In this document: positions 43,102-52,854 of the stretch, piece after piece | Layout: each line of letters starts with the position of its first letter | Position numbering within the stretch: position 1 is the stretch's first letter | NCBI RefSeq assembly: GCF_012027395.1 | Contig: NZ_SNUJ01000001.1 | Location: forward strand, 682,001 to 746,000 | From: Thermococcus sp. LS1 | Lineage (GTDB): Archaea; Methanobacteriota_B; Thermococci; Thermococcales; Thermococcaceae | DNA: 64,000 nucleotides | Direction: 5' to 3' | Translations under genes and position numbers: made by a program | The notes under the pieces: model-generated | Database searches by the model: none | What the model saw: only the letters and a program-made list of their open reading frames with translations | What the model was told of the DNA's origin: nothing

Positions 43102-43184
43102 TAGTGGTTGGTGTGAACATGTCATGGATATCTCTGCGAAGGCAGATTTTCCGTAAACCTCTTCTTTTGGGGTTAAATCTTTGA
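43098..43184 (+). pseudogene. Wrecked VapC-like toxin gene, N-terminal stub
   Basis: The frame starts at the ATGA overlap with the antitoxin and reads MIVVGVNMSWISLRRQIF, then stops after 28 codons. PIN toxins start MIVVDTNV; here the catalytic Asp is already replaced (VGVN) and the rest is missing. The gene arrangement, not the remaining sequence, is the main support. Confidence 0.5.
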
Positions 43185-43400
43185 AATTCTGTCTAAAAGA
43201 TCAAAAGTTAGCTTTTACTGTCCGTGTGTATTCCTCTGTCCTCTCTTTTACTCTTGCTTCTATTGACTTACCCTCGTCATTTTGCCATCGTTGTAAGTTG
43301 AAAATCATACGAAAAAACGTTAGCTAATCCAACTAGTAAAAAGAAAAGTTCATATAATCTCGTGCATTATTTCAAGTGACCAACTGGTCAGGTAGTAGCC

Positions 43401-44475
43401 ATGGAGTGGAGGAGAACAGCCTTTGGTTTGTTTCTTGTGGCTATGGTGTTGAGCCTGCAGTTGATCGCAGCACCACAGGCAATGGCCATGAGCACTAACA
43501 ACGCCAGCGTGACCTTCCGTAGAGCGGTCGTTGCCTGGTACGACGACAGGGGCAGGCTTCAGATGAACATTACCTGGGTGAATCAAAACAATAGACTTCG
43601 CGAACTTAACGAACTCTTCCTGCGCGTGTCACAACTCAAGTTCCTGCAATTCCAACTTGACCGCTAACCTCAACGTTTCCGTGGTTACCCTCTACAACCT
43701 GACGAAAAAGCATGAGCAGTTACTATTCTTTGGCGTTAGCCTGTACAATGAGACATTCAACTACACGATGTACGCCCTCGTTTACAAGGCTGAAAGGAGT
43801 CAGTACAACTTCACGCTAATTACTAAAATACTCACTGATCCTAAGACGGGTAGGTATAAGGCTTTCGTCACAGGAATGAATATTGCTCCAAACAACGAGA
43901 AGAGGGTTGTTCCAGTTGGGGATACAATACTCACTGCGAACAATTTGACGCTCTCTCAGTATTACTGGACTTTGAATAAGGTTCTCATGAAGCTCCGCAG
44001 GGGTGACGAGACTAACTGGATTTGGGGCAGGAGTGCATTCGAGTTAAGGCACTTATCCCACCTCGTGAGGCTCAACCTTTCAAAGTATGACCTGCAGGCA
44101 AATTTGGGATATACCATAACTATTGATGACTACTCAGCGTGCTCTCACCTCTGTGATTTAGCATGTACCTCGGCTTTTACTATAGTATGTTTGGGTGCTA
44201 TGGCATCCAGTGGGGGATGGCTTGGTGTAGCTTGTCTCCTTGGCGGGGGATTTTGTACAGTGGGATGTAGTGCTCTATGCAACTCAGGATGGGGATGGAA
44301 TACAATTGTAAGCGGGGGCTGCTCTTATGCTTGCAGTGAACTCATTATAAAGACTGGAGTTTGTGGAAAGATATGTCCTGGATTCATTCCTGGATGCCGC
44401 AGTGGCTGTGCAGCTGTTTTAACTCCTATATTCTGCCCTCAATTCTGTGCGGCTATTAGTGCATTGCTGCCCTAG
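43401..44475 (+). pseudogene. Secreted cysteine-rich halocin-C8-like precursor, split by a frameshift
   Basis: Two frames together make one protein. The first (43401-43667) starts MEWRRTAFGLFLVAMVLSLQ and has a clear signal peptide ending near PQAMA. The second is open from 43582 and contains NLTNSSCACHNSSSCNSN, a domain of about 150 residues, and a C-terminal region (44140-44475) with 16 cysteines in about 115 hydrophobic residues, e.g. CSHLCDLACTSAFTIVCLG and GGGFCTVGCSALC. Precursor layout (signal, long N domain, Cys-rich hydrophobic tail) and spacing recall halocin C8, an archaeocin cut from the C terminus of its precursor. One extra base near 43584-43593 would explain the shift. The membrane protein that follows may belong to it. 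Confidence 0.6.
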
Positions 44476-44517
44476 AGTTTTTATTTTTCCTAATTCAATA
44501 AGCCCGTGGTGGTCTCT

Positions 44518-45303
44518 GTGAAGGGAAAAAAGGTCCTTGTAATGATTATTTACATGGTGGTGCTCGGCATAGCACCGTTTAGCTTTATCTGGATAGAGCA
44601 TGGTGGCATGACCCTTGAATGGGCTCTTGGTACGGTTGCTTTCCTCCTCCTCACGGTGGCCTCGATGGTGTTCTTTCTCGCCCGCGTTCTTGAGAAACAC
44701 GGGTACAGCAAGAAGGACATCAAAAGGCTCCACGTGATTCTTGAAGAGCACTGGGAGGAGCCGTGGGAATGGGGGTACCTGAAGTACGACGTGCAGCGGT
44801 ATATTGCCTACCACATTGTTTTCTGGGGGTTCCTCAGTACGGCTCTCCTGGAGCTTCGAGATGTTTCTCTGGTCATCGTGGGGTTTATTGGCGTAATCTT
44901 CGTGCTGGTGACATTCTATCCGATTCTTGCCACAATGATAGTATGGTTCCTGTGCCTTCCGTTGTACCTCCTTAAAAACGAAAAAGCCAAAGGGATGTTT
45001 GAATTCGTTGGTAGGTCTTCTCTGGTCTCCACTTTCGGAATCCTGGGTGTTTGGGCCGCTTCCTCTTATTTCACAACGAGGAACTATCCTGAACAAGTTT
45101 TGAACATGTTCAGGGGTGTGGTTAGCAATGCCGGAGGGCTCTTGGTTCTCTCCGCTTTGAACGCTCTATTTGGGGTCTTGGGGATTTATTTTCCGCGTAG
45201 GTTTGACAGAAAAATCGTCACGATGGTTTTACTTACCCTAGCTATATTCGCACTCCTCGTTGTCTGGGATATCCTCACTCAAACTCGAGTCCTCCGGTTA
45301 TAA
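44518..45303 (+). CDS. Multi-pass membrane protein next to the halocin-like gene
   Basis: About 261 residues from the GTG at 44518 (an upstream GTG at 44506 is also possible). There are six to eight hydrophobic segments, with a cytoplasmic loop KHGYSKKDIKRLHVILEEHW between the second and third. No known family is recognised. It starts 42 bases after the Cys-rich gene on the same strand and may serve immunity, processing or export for that peptide. That is inferred from position only. Confidence 0.6.
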   Translation: MKGKKVLVMIIYMVVLGIAPFSFIWIEHGGMTLEWALGTVAFLLLTVASMVFFLARVLEKHGYSKKDIKRLHVILEEHWEEPWEWGYLKYDVQRYIAYHIVFWGFLSTALLELRDVSLVIVGFIGVIFVLVTFYPILATMIVWFLCLPLYLLKNEKAKGMFEFVGRSSLVSTFGILGVWAASSYFTTRNYPEQVLNMFRGVVSNAGGLLVLSALNALFGVLGIYFPRRFDRKIVTMVLLTLAIFALLVVWDILTQTRVLRL

Positions 45304-45390
45304 TTCTCCAAGGAGATTGGAAGACACAGAAAGAAGTCCGCGGAGCTTTTGGGATTATTATTTTTGCTGTTTCTGCTGGGGCGGGTGTAT

Positions 45391-45990
45391 TTAAACTTGG
45401 TCTAGCTCCTGATTTACATTTTCCTCAAGCCTCTTCAGCTTGGCCTTAAAGCGCCTCACCTGGGCGTTGCCCATCTCGACGATTCTGGCGATGTACTCCT
45501 CATCAACCCAGAGCTCCCCATCCTCCCCGAGGGGAACGTCCATCCTCTCAGTGGAGCGTATCTCAACGACCAGCTTCTTGTGGCTGACGCTCTTTATGTT
45601 GGAGTACTTGAACCCGAGGCCTATAGCCAGGTTAAGGAGCTTTACAGCGTCCTCCAAAGTTCTGGCGGAAACATGGAGGATGGGGCTCCTCACCATGAAC
45701 CAGAGCTGACCGCTGGAGTGCTTTTTGATGGCTTCAAGGACTTCCCCGAGCTCGACTTCCCTGTGCCACTTGCCGAGCCAGACGGCGTTGATCTTGTCTC
45801 CAAATTCGGGCATCTCCATTACCGAAATCCTTCCGGAGCAGGAGGACGTTGTGAAGTAGTTCTCGAGTGAGTTTATCTTCTCCAAGAGCGGGATTATGTC
45901 CTCATCTACCTTACCCTGCTCCAGCGCCTCCTTAAGGCCCGCCATTGCCTTCTCTCTCTGGAGCTCGAAGTTCTTGGTAAATAGGAACAT
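45391..45990 (-). CDS. taw3: tRNA wybutosine-synthesis methyltransferase Taw3
   Basis: The product has 199 residues. ENYFTTSSCSGRISVMEMP is the hallmark of the TYW3/Taw3 family, followed by FMVRSPILHVSARTLEDAVK and LNLAIGLGFKYSNIKSV. It methylates the tricyclic wyosine intermediate at position 37 of tRNA-Phe using SAM. The length is normal for archaea. It lies 4 bases after the ATPase gene at 45995 on the same strand, so it might be transcribed with it. Confidence 0.95.
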   Translation of the reverse strand: MFLFTKNFELQREKAMAGLKEALEQGKVDEDIIPLLEKINSLENYFTTSSCSGRISVMEMPEFGDKINAVWLGKWHREVELGEVLEAIKKHSSGQLWFMVRSPILHVSARTLEDAVKLLNLAIGLGFKYSNIKSVSHKKLVVEIRSTERMDVPLGEDGELWVDEEYIARIVEMGNAQVRRFKAKLKRLEENVNQELDQV

Positions 45991-45994
45991 GGCA

Positions 45995-47041
45995 TCACCT
46001 CAGTTCAATTAACTGGGCGGCTTTCCGATAGGAAGGCTCGGTAAACTGGTACACGGTTCTGTTTCCAATCCGGGATTTTGAGACGACGTAGAGGTCGTTT
46101 ATCAGGGAATCTAGGAGCACATGGAGTGCCCTCTTTGAAATACCCGTTTTTTCAAGCTCACTCCACGTCGCTCCATATGCCAGGAGCTTTATAACCCTTG
46201 GGGCGTTGGAGGACCTTCCATCCAATAGATTTTCAAGCTCGCGTTTGGCCTCCATCACGGCACTTTCGCTAACCCTGTTGAGGGCCTTCACATGGTCATC
46301 TCCAAGACACCGCCGTAGGCCATAGGCACTCAACCAGCCGGGTAGCGTTCCAAGTTCCCACAGAACGTCTTCAAGCTCGTTTTCAGTTATCCCAACCCTG
46401 CATTCTGCGAGTCCTCTTTTGAGAAACTCCTCAGCAACGCTTCGTTTCCATGGATTCAACGTTATCTCAAGGGGCTGTCTTGCGTACAGCCCGTCAGAGT
46501 ACGTTTGGGAAAAAAGCTTCCTTACAAGCCCTGCGTATGAACCTGAAAAGACAACTAAAAGCTCTGGGTTCTCATTGAATGCAACGGACAGAGCACTGAG
46601 GAACTGGGGCAGTCCTTCTCTAACTTTCTGAACCTCATCCAAAATAAGGACGGTTTTTCTTAGATTCCTGAGGGCTTCCTCAAGCGCTCCCGATGCAGAA
46701 GCCTTAGGTTTTAATCTGATTCCAACACCTCCAACCTGGACAGAAGCAAGGTAGCTTCTGAGTCTTTTAATCACTCCCTGAGGCAGATTGCGAAGTATTC
46801 TCTCCGTGGCTTCCCTTAGTGTTGTTGAGTTTCTCAAATCGATATACACTGTAGAATAACCATGCATTCTGGCAAACTCCTTGGATGACGCTACGGCCAG
46901 GCTGGTCTTTCCTGCCATCCTCGGTCCAAGAACCGCGACCCAGCTGTTGGACTCAAGTGCTCTGATCAACCTGTTTACCTCGATATCTCTTCCAAATAAC
47001 TCACTCACGTTTTCCCTTGGACGTGGAGAGAACCAATGCAT
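45995..47041 (-). CDS. Archaeal ATPase with C-terminal winged helix
   Basis: The product has 348 residues. ENVSELFGRDIEVNRLIRAL is the family opening, Walker A is at 39-46 (GPRMAGKT), Walker B VLILDEVQKV, sensor LVVFSGSYAGLVRKLF, and the C terminus is a winged helix (GATWSELEKTGISKRALHVL) with no nuclease domain. It belongs to the shorter subgroup with the gene at 24878. Its promoter is covered by a 24-bp perfect palindrome, strongly suggesting autoregulation. Function unknown. Confidence 0.85.
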   Translation of the reverse strand: MHWFSPRPRENVSELFGRDIEVNRLIRALESNSWVAVLGPRMAGKTSLAVASSKEFARMHGYSTVYIDLRNSTTLREATERILRNLPQGVIKRLRSYLASVQVGGVGIRLKPKASASGALEEALRNLRKTVLILDEVQKVREGLPQFLSALSVAFNENPELLVVFSGSYAGLVRKLFSQTYSDGLYARQPLEITLNPWKRSVAEEFLKRGLAECRVGITENELEDVLWELGTLPGWLSAYGLRRCLGDDHVKALNRVSESAVMEAKRELENLLDGRSSNAPRVIKLLAYGATWSELEKTGISKRALHVLLDSLINDLYVVSKSRIGNRTVYQFTEPSYRKAAQLIELR

Positions 47042-47045
47042 GCCA

Positions 47046-47069
47046 ACCCCCGAAACATGTTTCGGGGGT
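47046..47069. promoter_or_regulatory. 24-bp perfect palindrome over the promoter of the fourth ATPase gene
   Basis: The arm ACCCCCGAAACA is followed directly by its exact reverse complement. On the minus strand the TATA element CTTTTTAAGG (47076-47085) lies just upstream, so transcription should start inside the palindrome and the ATG follows at 47041. A terminator hairpin for the helicase gene, which ends at 47090, is an alternative reading. Confidence 0.65.
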
Positions 47070-47089
47070 ATTGCCTTAAAAAGATATCC

Positions 47090-49039
47090 TCAAATCGGGA
47101 TGAAGATCCCATTTCCCCTCACAAACTCGATGAACCTTTTGTAAGTTGGGTGAACGCTTAAAGTCTCGGAATCCCCAACCACTACCAGCTTCCTCTTCGC
47201 CCTCGTCAGCGAGACGTTTAATCTTCTCAAATCAGTTAGGAAGCCTAGCTCGCCCTTTTTATTCGAGCGGACGAATGAGAGGATGATAACTTCCTTTTCC
47301 CGGCCCTGGTAGCCATCAACTGTTTTGACCTCGACTTCTTCTGACAAAAGCGAGCTTATTAAGTCCCGCTGGTCGTCGTAGGGCGTTATGACCCCAATCC
47401 ATTCGGGCCTAACGCCCATCCCCATGAGCCTCTCAACGATTTTCTTAACCAGCGCCGATTCGAGCCTGTTCTCTCTCGACTGGGATCCCTTCCTCTGCCT
47501 CTCCCACTTCTCCGGGTGTTTGGATGTGTCCACAAAAACGAGCGGTTCACTTGGGTCTAAAATCGAGTCCCAGGGCTCCCCAAACCCTGGCCTTCTCACC
47601 TTCAAATCGGCCAGCGTTATGTTCCTCACGCTCTCATCGGCCCTTATCCTTCCGCCGTAGAACTCCCTGCTCGGAAACTCCATGAGCCTCTCGTTCATCC
47701 TGTACTGGACTTCGAGCATCTGGGCCTTGGCTGGATACCTCTCTATCAGGCCCTCAAAGAGCGTCCTGCTCAGCTCCTTTGCCTCTTCGCTCAGAATCGT
47801 CGGCGGCAGCTGCTTGTGGTCGCCGGCTAAGACAAAGCGCTTCGCCCTGTTTATCGGAATTAGAACGCTCGGAATCGTTGCCTGGGAGGCCTCATCTATC
47901 ACCGCGACGTCGAATTCCACCCCATCTAAAAACTCGAGGGCGGCCGAGGAGTTGGTGGCCAGCACGACCTGGGCGTTCTCGATTATCTCCCTGACTATAC
48001 CCTCCTCTATCTTCTTTGCCTCGTCGTAGAGGAGCTGGACTTTTCGGTTTATCCTGATCCACTCGGCCATCTCCTTTATCTTCCTCGCCGGAATCCCGCG
48101 TGTTCCGATGCCCTTTTCGGCGAGCCTTAGGATTTCCCTATCCGTCAGCCCGCGCCTCCACTGGGGGGTCGGCTTGGTGAGTCCGTCCCTCATCATAGCC
48201 AGCCTCTCTGCCCTGTTCCTGAACTCCCTCACGCGTCTGTAGCGCGGGTGGTTCTCGACCTTGTATGCCAATGTGGTCTCCTTGAGGTGCTTCGAGACCC
48301 TCGACGGATGCCCGAGCCTTACAAGCTCAACCCCAGAAAGCCTCTCGACGAGGTTGTCCACTGCAACGTTGCTCTCAGCCGTGGCGAGGACCTTGTTTCC
48401 TCTCTCCACCTCCTGCCTGATAAGCTCGACGAGGGTTCTTGTCTTTCCAGTCCCGAAGGGGCCGTGAATGAGGAAGAAATCGCCGCTTCCGAGAGCCAGG
48501 CTTACTGCCTTCCTCTGACTCTCGTTTAGGTTCCTGTCAAAAGGCTCGAACTTGAGGGACCTGCTTTCTTCCGGCTCTCCAAGTCCGAGGAGAAACTCTA
48601 GGGCCCTTTTTCCACTCTTGCCCAGCTTTTCGAGGTTCTCCAGCTGGCGCCTGAAGGTAATGTCGTTGGCGTAGAGGTCTATCCTGACGTTTCTCAGCGC
48701 CCAAGAGGGAACGCTCTCCAGGGCAACCACAAGAAACCTCTTTCCCTTTTCGGTGACCGTCCCCACCAGGTCGCTCCGGAGCGGGTCGTTCCTGCTTATC
48801 ACGACCAAATCGCCGACGCTTATCTCGGTCTTTATCTCTCTCTCACGGCCGTATTTGACCAGCTTGTAGCCGAACTCCTCACCTATTATCTTCCCGTTCA
48901 GCCCGAGAATCGCCCGTCCAGCCTTTTCCCTCTCCCTCCCGCTGAGCCTGCGCATCTCCTCACGCATGGCATCTATCTCTGCTTCCCTCTCAAGCTCCAC
49001 GAGCTCCCTGAGGTGGTTGATGAATCTCAGAAGGTTCAT
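47090..49039 (-). CDS. Superfamily 1B helicase (UPF1/IGHMBP2-like)
   Basis: The product has 649 residues. After a leading beta-barrel region (GDLVVISRNDPLRSDLVGTV) come the helicase motifs: Q-motif NLNESQRKAVSLAL, motif I GPFGTGKTRTLVEL, motif Ia TAESNVAVDNL, motif II VIDEASQATIPSVL, motif III FVLAGDHKQLPPTI, motif IV LEVQYRMNERLMEF, motif V VDGYQGREKEVIIL and motif VI NVSLTRAKRKLVVV. It unwinds DNA or RNA 5' to 3'. The ATG at 49039 is preceded by CGGTG. Single gene, host-like composition. Confidence 0.95.
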   Translation of the reverse strand: MNLLRFINHLRELVELEREAEIDAMREEMRRLSGREREKAGRAILGLNGKIIGEEFGYKLVKYGREREIKTEISVGDLVVISRNDPLRSDLVGTVTEKGKRFLVVALESVPSWALRNVRIDLYANDITFRRQLENLEKLGKSGKRALEFLLGLGEPEESRSLKFEPFDRNLNESQRKAVSLALGSGDFFLIHGPFGTGKTRTLVELIRQEVERGNKVLATAESNVAVDNLVERLSGVELVRLGHPSRVSKHLKETTLAYKVENHPRYRRVREFRNRAERLAMMRDGLTKPTPQWRRGLTDREILRLAEKGIGTRGIPARKIKEMAEWIRINRKVQLLYDEAKKIEEGIVREIIENAQVVLATNSSAALEFLDGVEFDVAVIDEASQATIPSVLIPINRAKRFVLAGDHKQLPPTILSEEAKELSRTLFEGLIERYPAKAQMLEVQYRMNERLMEFPSREFYGGRIRADESVRNITLADLKVRRPGFGEPWDSILDPSEPLVFVDTSKHPEKWERQRKGSQSRENRLESALVKKIVERLMGMGVRPEWIGVITPYDDQRDLISSLLSEEVEVKTVDGYQGREKEVIILSFVRSNKKGELGFLTDLRRLNVSLTRAKRKLVVVGDSETLSVHPTYKRFIEFVRGNGIFIPI

Positions 49040-49149
49040 GCCCAACACCGCTAAAATTTGAGGGGTGGTCAGCCCATGCGAGTTTCCTCACCGCTCGGAC
49101 GAAACTTCCCTCATCATCCCAAGAAGAGTAGAGAAAGGGGGTTAAAAAG

Positions 49150-49440
49150 CTAAGCCTTCTCAAAGGAAATCACTGCGATGATGTCTCTTTGGAAGGATTT
49201 TAGCGCTTTCATGTGCCGCTCTTCTATCCTGCCGCAGCAGGCGACGCGGTTGTAGAATATCTCCAGCTCCCTGAGTAGATCCGCGAGCTCCCTCTTGGTG
49301 CTTTCACTGTACCCGTTGTTCAAAAGCTTGCCCCTCAGAAACGGCATCACTTCCGACGGCCTTCCGAGAGCCGCCCAGAAAAGGCCTTCCTTCAGTATTT
49401 CACCCAAAATCTCCTCAAAACTAAAGCTCCTCACCTTCAA
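49150..49440 (-). CDS. Small hypothetical protein
   Basis: The 96 residues are predicted to be mostly helical: FEEILGEILKEGLFWAALGR, then KRELADLLRELEIFYNRVAC and RHMKALKSFQRDIIAVISFE. There is a CC pair in the middle. I do not recognise the family. Codon use is host-like and the frame is GC3-rich, which supports a real gene. The start is not marked by a strong ribosome binding site. Confidence 0.6.
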   Translation of the reverse strand: MKVRSFSFEEILGEILKEGLFWAALGRPSEVMPFLRGKLLNNGYSESTKRELADLLRELEIFYNRVACCGRIEERHMKALKSFQRDIIAVISFEKA

Positions 49441-49611
49441 AATCCTTTCCTTAGCGATGGGTTTGGTACTCCCCCCTCATCGTGGAATCACCAAAGGGAA
49501 GGATGTTTGGAAGTATTTTGGCTTTTCGGCGGAAGTCTTGATGTGATGACAAAATGTTGGGAAAAAGGGCATAAATTTCGGACGGACTGCCATTTATTCC
49601 TGCTCTCTTTG

Positions 49612-49689
49612 TCACATCATCAGGACGATGACGCCGAGCGTGAGCAGTATCGGTGCCGCGTAGGAGAGGATTATCGCGAGCTTTCTCAC
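49612..49689 (-). CDS. Tiny single-span membrane peptide
   Basis: A 25-codon frame (GTG start) reads MRKLAIILSYAAPILLTLGV then IVLMM: a positively charged start and one hydrophobic helix. GGTGATT lies just before the GTG, and a TATA-like CTTTATAAGC is about 40 bases upstream (49718-49729 on the plus strand). An alternative GTG at 49698 adds three residues. Promoter, ribosome binding site and amphipathic logic support a real small protein of unknown role, divergent from guaB. Confidence 0.5.
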   Translation of the reverse strand: MRKLAIILSYAAPILLTLGVIVLMM

Positions 49690-49814
49690 TTCAATCACCG
49701 TGCCCAAACGTACACATTTGCTTATAAAGTTTACGTTTGTAAAGTTATTAAATGTGAAGCCACCGGTTCGAAGCTGTACATTGAAACCGCGGCCGAGTTC
49801 GATCCCCGATGTGG
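49690..49814. other. Divergent promoter region between the small peptide gene and guaB
   Basis: Apart from the TATA elements no gene is visible. ACGTTTGTAAAG and the similar TTACGTTTG/CAAACGTA segments repeat near 49705-49745 and could be regulatory. Confidence 0.35.
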
Positions 49815-49826
49815 AAACCCTTAAAA
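49815..49826 (+). promoter_or_regulatory. guaB promoter
   Basis: The sequence AAACCCTTAAAAACTCC is a TATA-like element about 50 bases before the ATG at 49873. GGAGGTTCG before the ATG is the ribosome binding site. Confidence 0.5.
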
Positions 49827-49848
49827 ACTCCTGCCAGGTTCATGTTAA

Positions 49849-51333
<1,485 letters not shown>

Positions 51334-51374
51334 GCTTTTCTTCCTTTGTTCTTCTATGCTTGATTCCAAAAACC

Positions 51375-51383
51375 GTTATAAAC
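51375..51383 (+). promoter_or_regulatory. nadB promoter TATA box
   Basis: AAACCGTTATAAACCCC lies about 35 bases before the nadB ATG at 51413. Confidence 0.55.
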
Positions 51384-51412
51384 CCCCTTTTTGAGCCCCA
51401 TTGGGGGAGAGC

Positions 51413-52813
51413 ATGACCAAGATTGGAATCGTCGGCGACGGCGCAGCTGGTTTAACGGCCGCCATAGCCCTGGCGAAGAGAGGTTTTGACGTCACGGTCA
51501 TAGGTGAGGGGTTCAAAAACACCAACTCCTACCTTGCTCAGGCTGGGATAGCCTTCTCGATTCTTGAGGGAGATTCATCTAGGGCTCACTTCCTCGACAC
51601 GGTTAAGGCGGGCAAGTACCTTAACGACGAAGAGGTCGTCTGGAACGTCGTGACAAAATCCTCTGAGGCTTACGATTTTCTAACCTCGCTCGGCCTTGAG
51701 TTCGAGGCCAACGAGACGGAGGGGGGACACTCCTTCCACAGGGTCTTCACGATAAGGAACGAGACAGGAAAGCACCTGATAAAGCTCCTCCACATGGCCG
51801 CAAGAGAGCATGGGGTGAACTTCGTCGAAGGCCTTGCCGAAGAGCTCGCCGTTAGAGATGGTATAGCCTACGGCGTCTTTCTCGATGGGGAGCTGATGAA
51901 GTTCGACGCTACCATTCTGGCCACGGGCGGCTTCGCTTCGCTGTTCAAGTACACCGCCGGCTCGCCCCTCAACCTCGGGACACTGATAGGCGATGCCGTC
52001 ATAAAAGGTGCTCCCGCAAGGGACCTGGAGTTCGTCCAGTTCCATCCCACCGGCTTCATCGGGAAGGAGGGCGTCAAGCTCGTGAGCGAAGCCGTCAGGG
52101 GGGCCGGGGCCAGGCTCGTGACGGATGACGGCGAGCGCTTCGTGAACGAGCTTTCCACGAGGGACATTGTGGCGAGGGCCATATACCACCAGATGCAGGC
52201 TGGAAAGAGGGTCTATCTCGATGCAACTGGCATAGAGGACTTCAAACGTAAGTTCCCCCAGATATACGCCTTCCTCATCAAGGAGGGCATAGACCCCTCC
52301 AAGGATCTTATTCCAGTCTTTCCAATAGCCCACTACACTATCGGCGGAGTAGCGGTCGACCTGTGGTATCGTACGGGCATTAAGAACCTCTATGCGATAG
52401 GCGAGGCTATGAGCAACGGCTTCCACGGGGCGAACAGGCTGGCGAGCAACTCCCTGCTTGAGTGCATCGTGAGCGGACTTGAAGTTGCCAGAACCATAGC
52501 GAGAGATAGGCCGAGGCTTGGCGAGGTTCCAGAGGTTCCCTACACCTTCGACTCCCTCGGGGACGTTGAAGCCCTCAGGGAAATACTGTGGGAGCACGCT
52601 GGTATAGTGAGGACTGCCGAGGGCCTGGGGGCTGGCCTGGAAAAGCTTAACGAGATCGATGCTGATGCGAGGCTTAAGCTGCTCGCGAGGGGTGTTCTTG
52701 AGTGTGCTTTGGCAAGGGAGGAGAGCAGGGGGAGCCACTACCGCGAGGACTTTCCCGTCATGAGGAAGGAGTTTGAGAGGCCGAGCTTCTTCGACGGGAG
52801 GTGCAGGCTCTGA
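51413..52813 (+). CDS. nadB: L-aspartate oxidase
   Basis: The product has 466 residues. IGIVGDGAAGLTAAIALAKR is the FAD-binding glycine motif, NSYLAQAGIAFS and RFVNELSTRDIVARAI the substrate region, HYTIGGVAVDLWYRTGIKNL the catalytic loop and GFHGANRLASNSLLECIVSG the C-terminal FAD contact. It converts aspartate to iminoaspartate for quinolinate synthesis. The chosen ATG has GGGGAGAGC before it. It works with nadA (54097) and nadC (57537). Confidence 0.95.
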   Translation: MTKIGIVGDGAAGLTAAIALAKRGFDVTVIGEGFKNTNSYLAQAGIAFSILEGDSSRAHFLDTVKAGKYLNDEEVVWNVVTKSSEAYDFLTSLGLEFEANETEGGHSFHRVFTIRNETGKHLIKLLHMAAREHGVNFVEGLAEELAVRDGIAYGVFLDGELMKFDATILATGGFASLFKYTAGSPLNLGTLIGDAVIKGAPARDLEFVQFHPTGFIGKEGVKLVSEAVRGAGARLVTDDGERFVNELSTRDIVARAIYHQMQAGKRVYLDATGIEDFKRKFPQIYAFLIKEGIDPSKDLIPVFPIAHYTIGGVAVDLWYRTGIKNLYAIGEAMSNGFHGANRLASNSLLECIVSGLEVARTIARDRPRLGEVPEVPYTFDSLGDVEALREILWEHAGIVRTAEGLGAGLEKLNEIDADARLKLLARGVLECALAREESRGSHYREDFPVMRKEFERPSFFDGRCRL

Positions 52814-52854
52814 GCCCAAACATTTAAATTCTCATCGAATCATTATCATACCCG

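Noticed and set aside
51680-52819. Minus-strand open frame of 379 codons opposite nadB
   Set aside because: Antisense shadow of a clear L-aspartate oxidase gene in GC-rich sequence.
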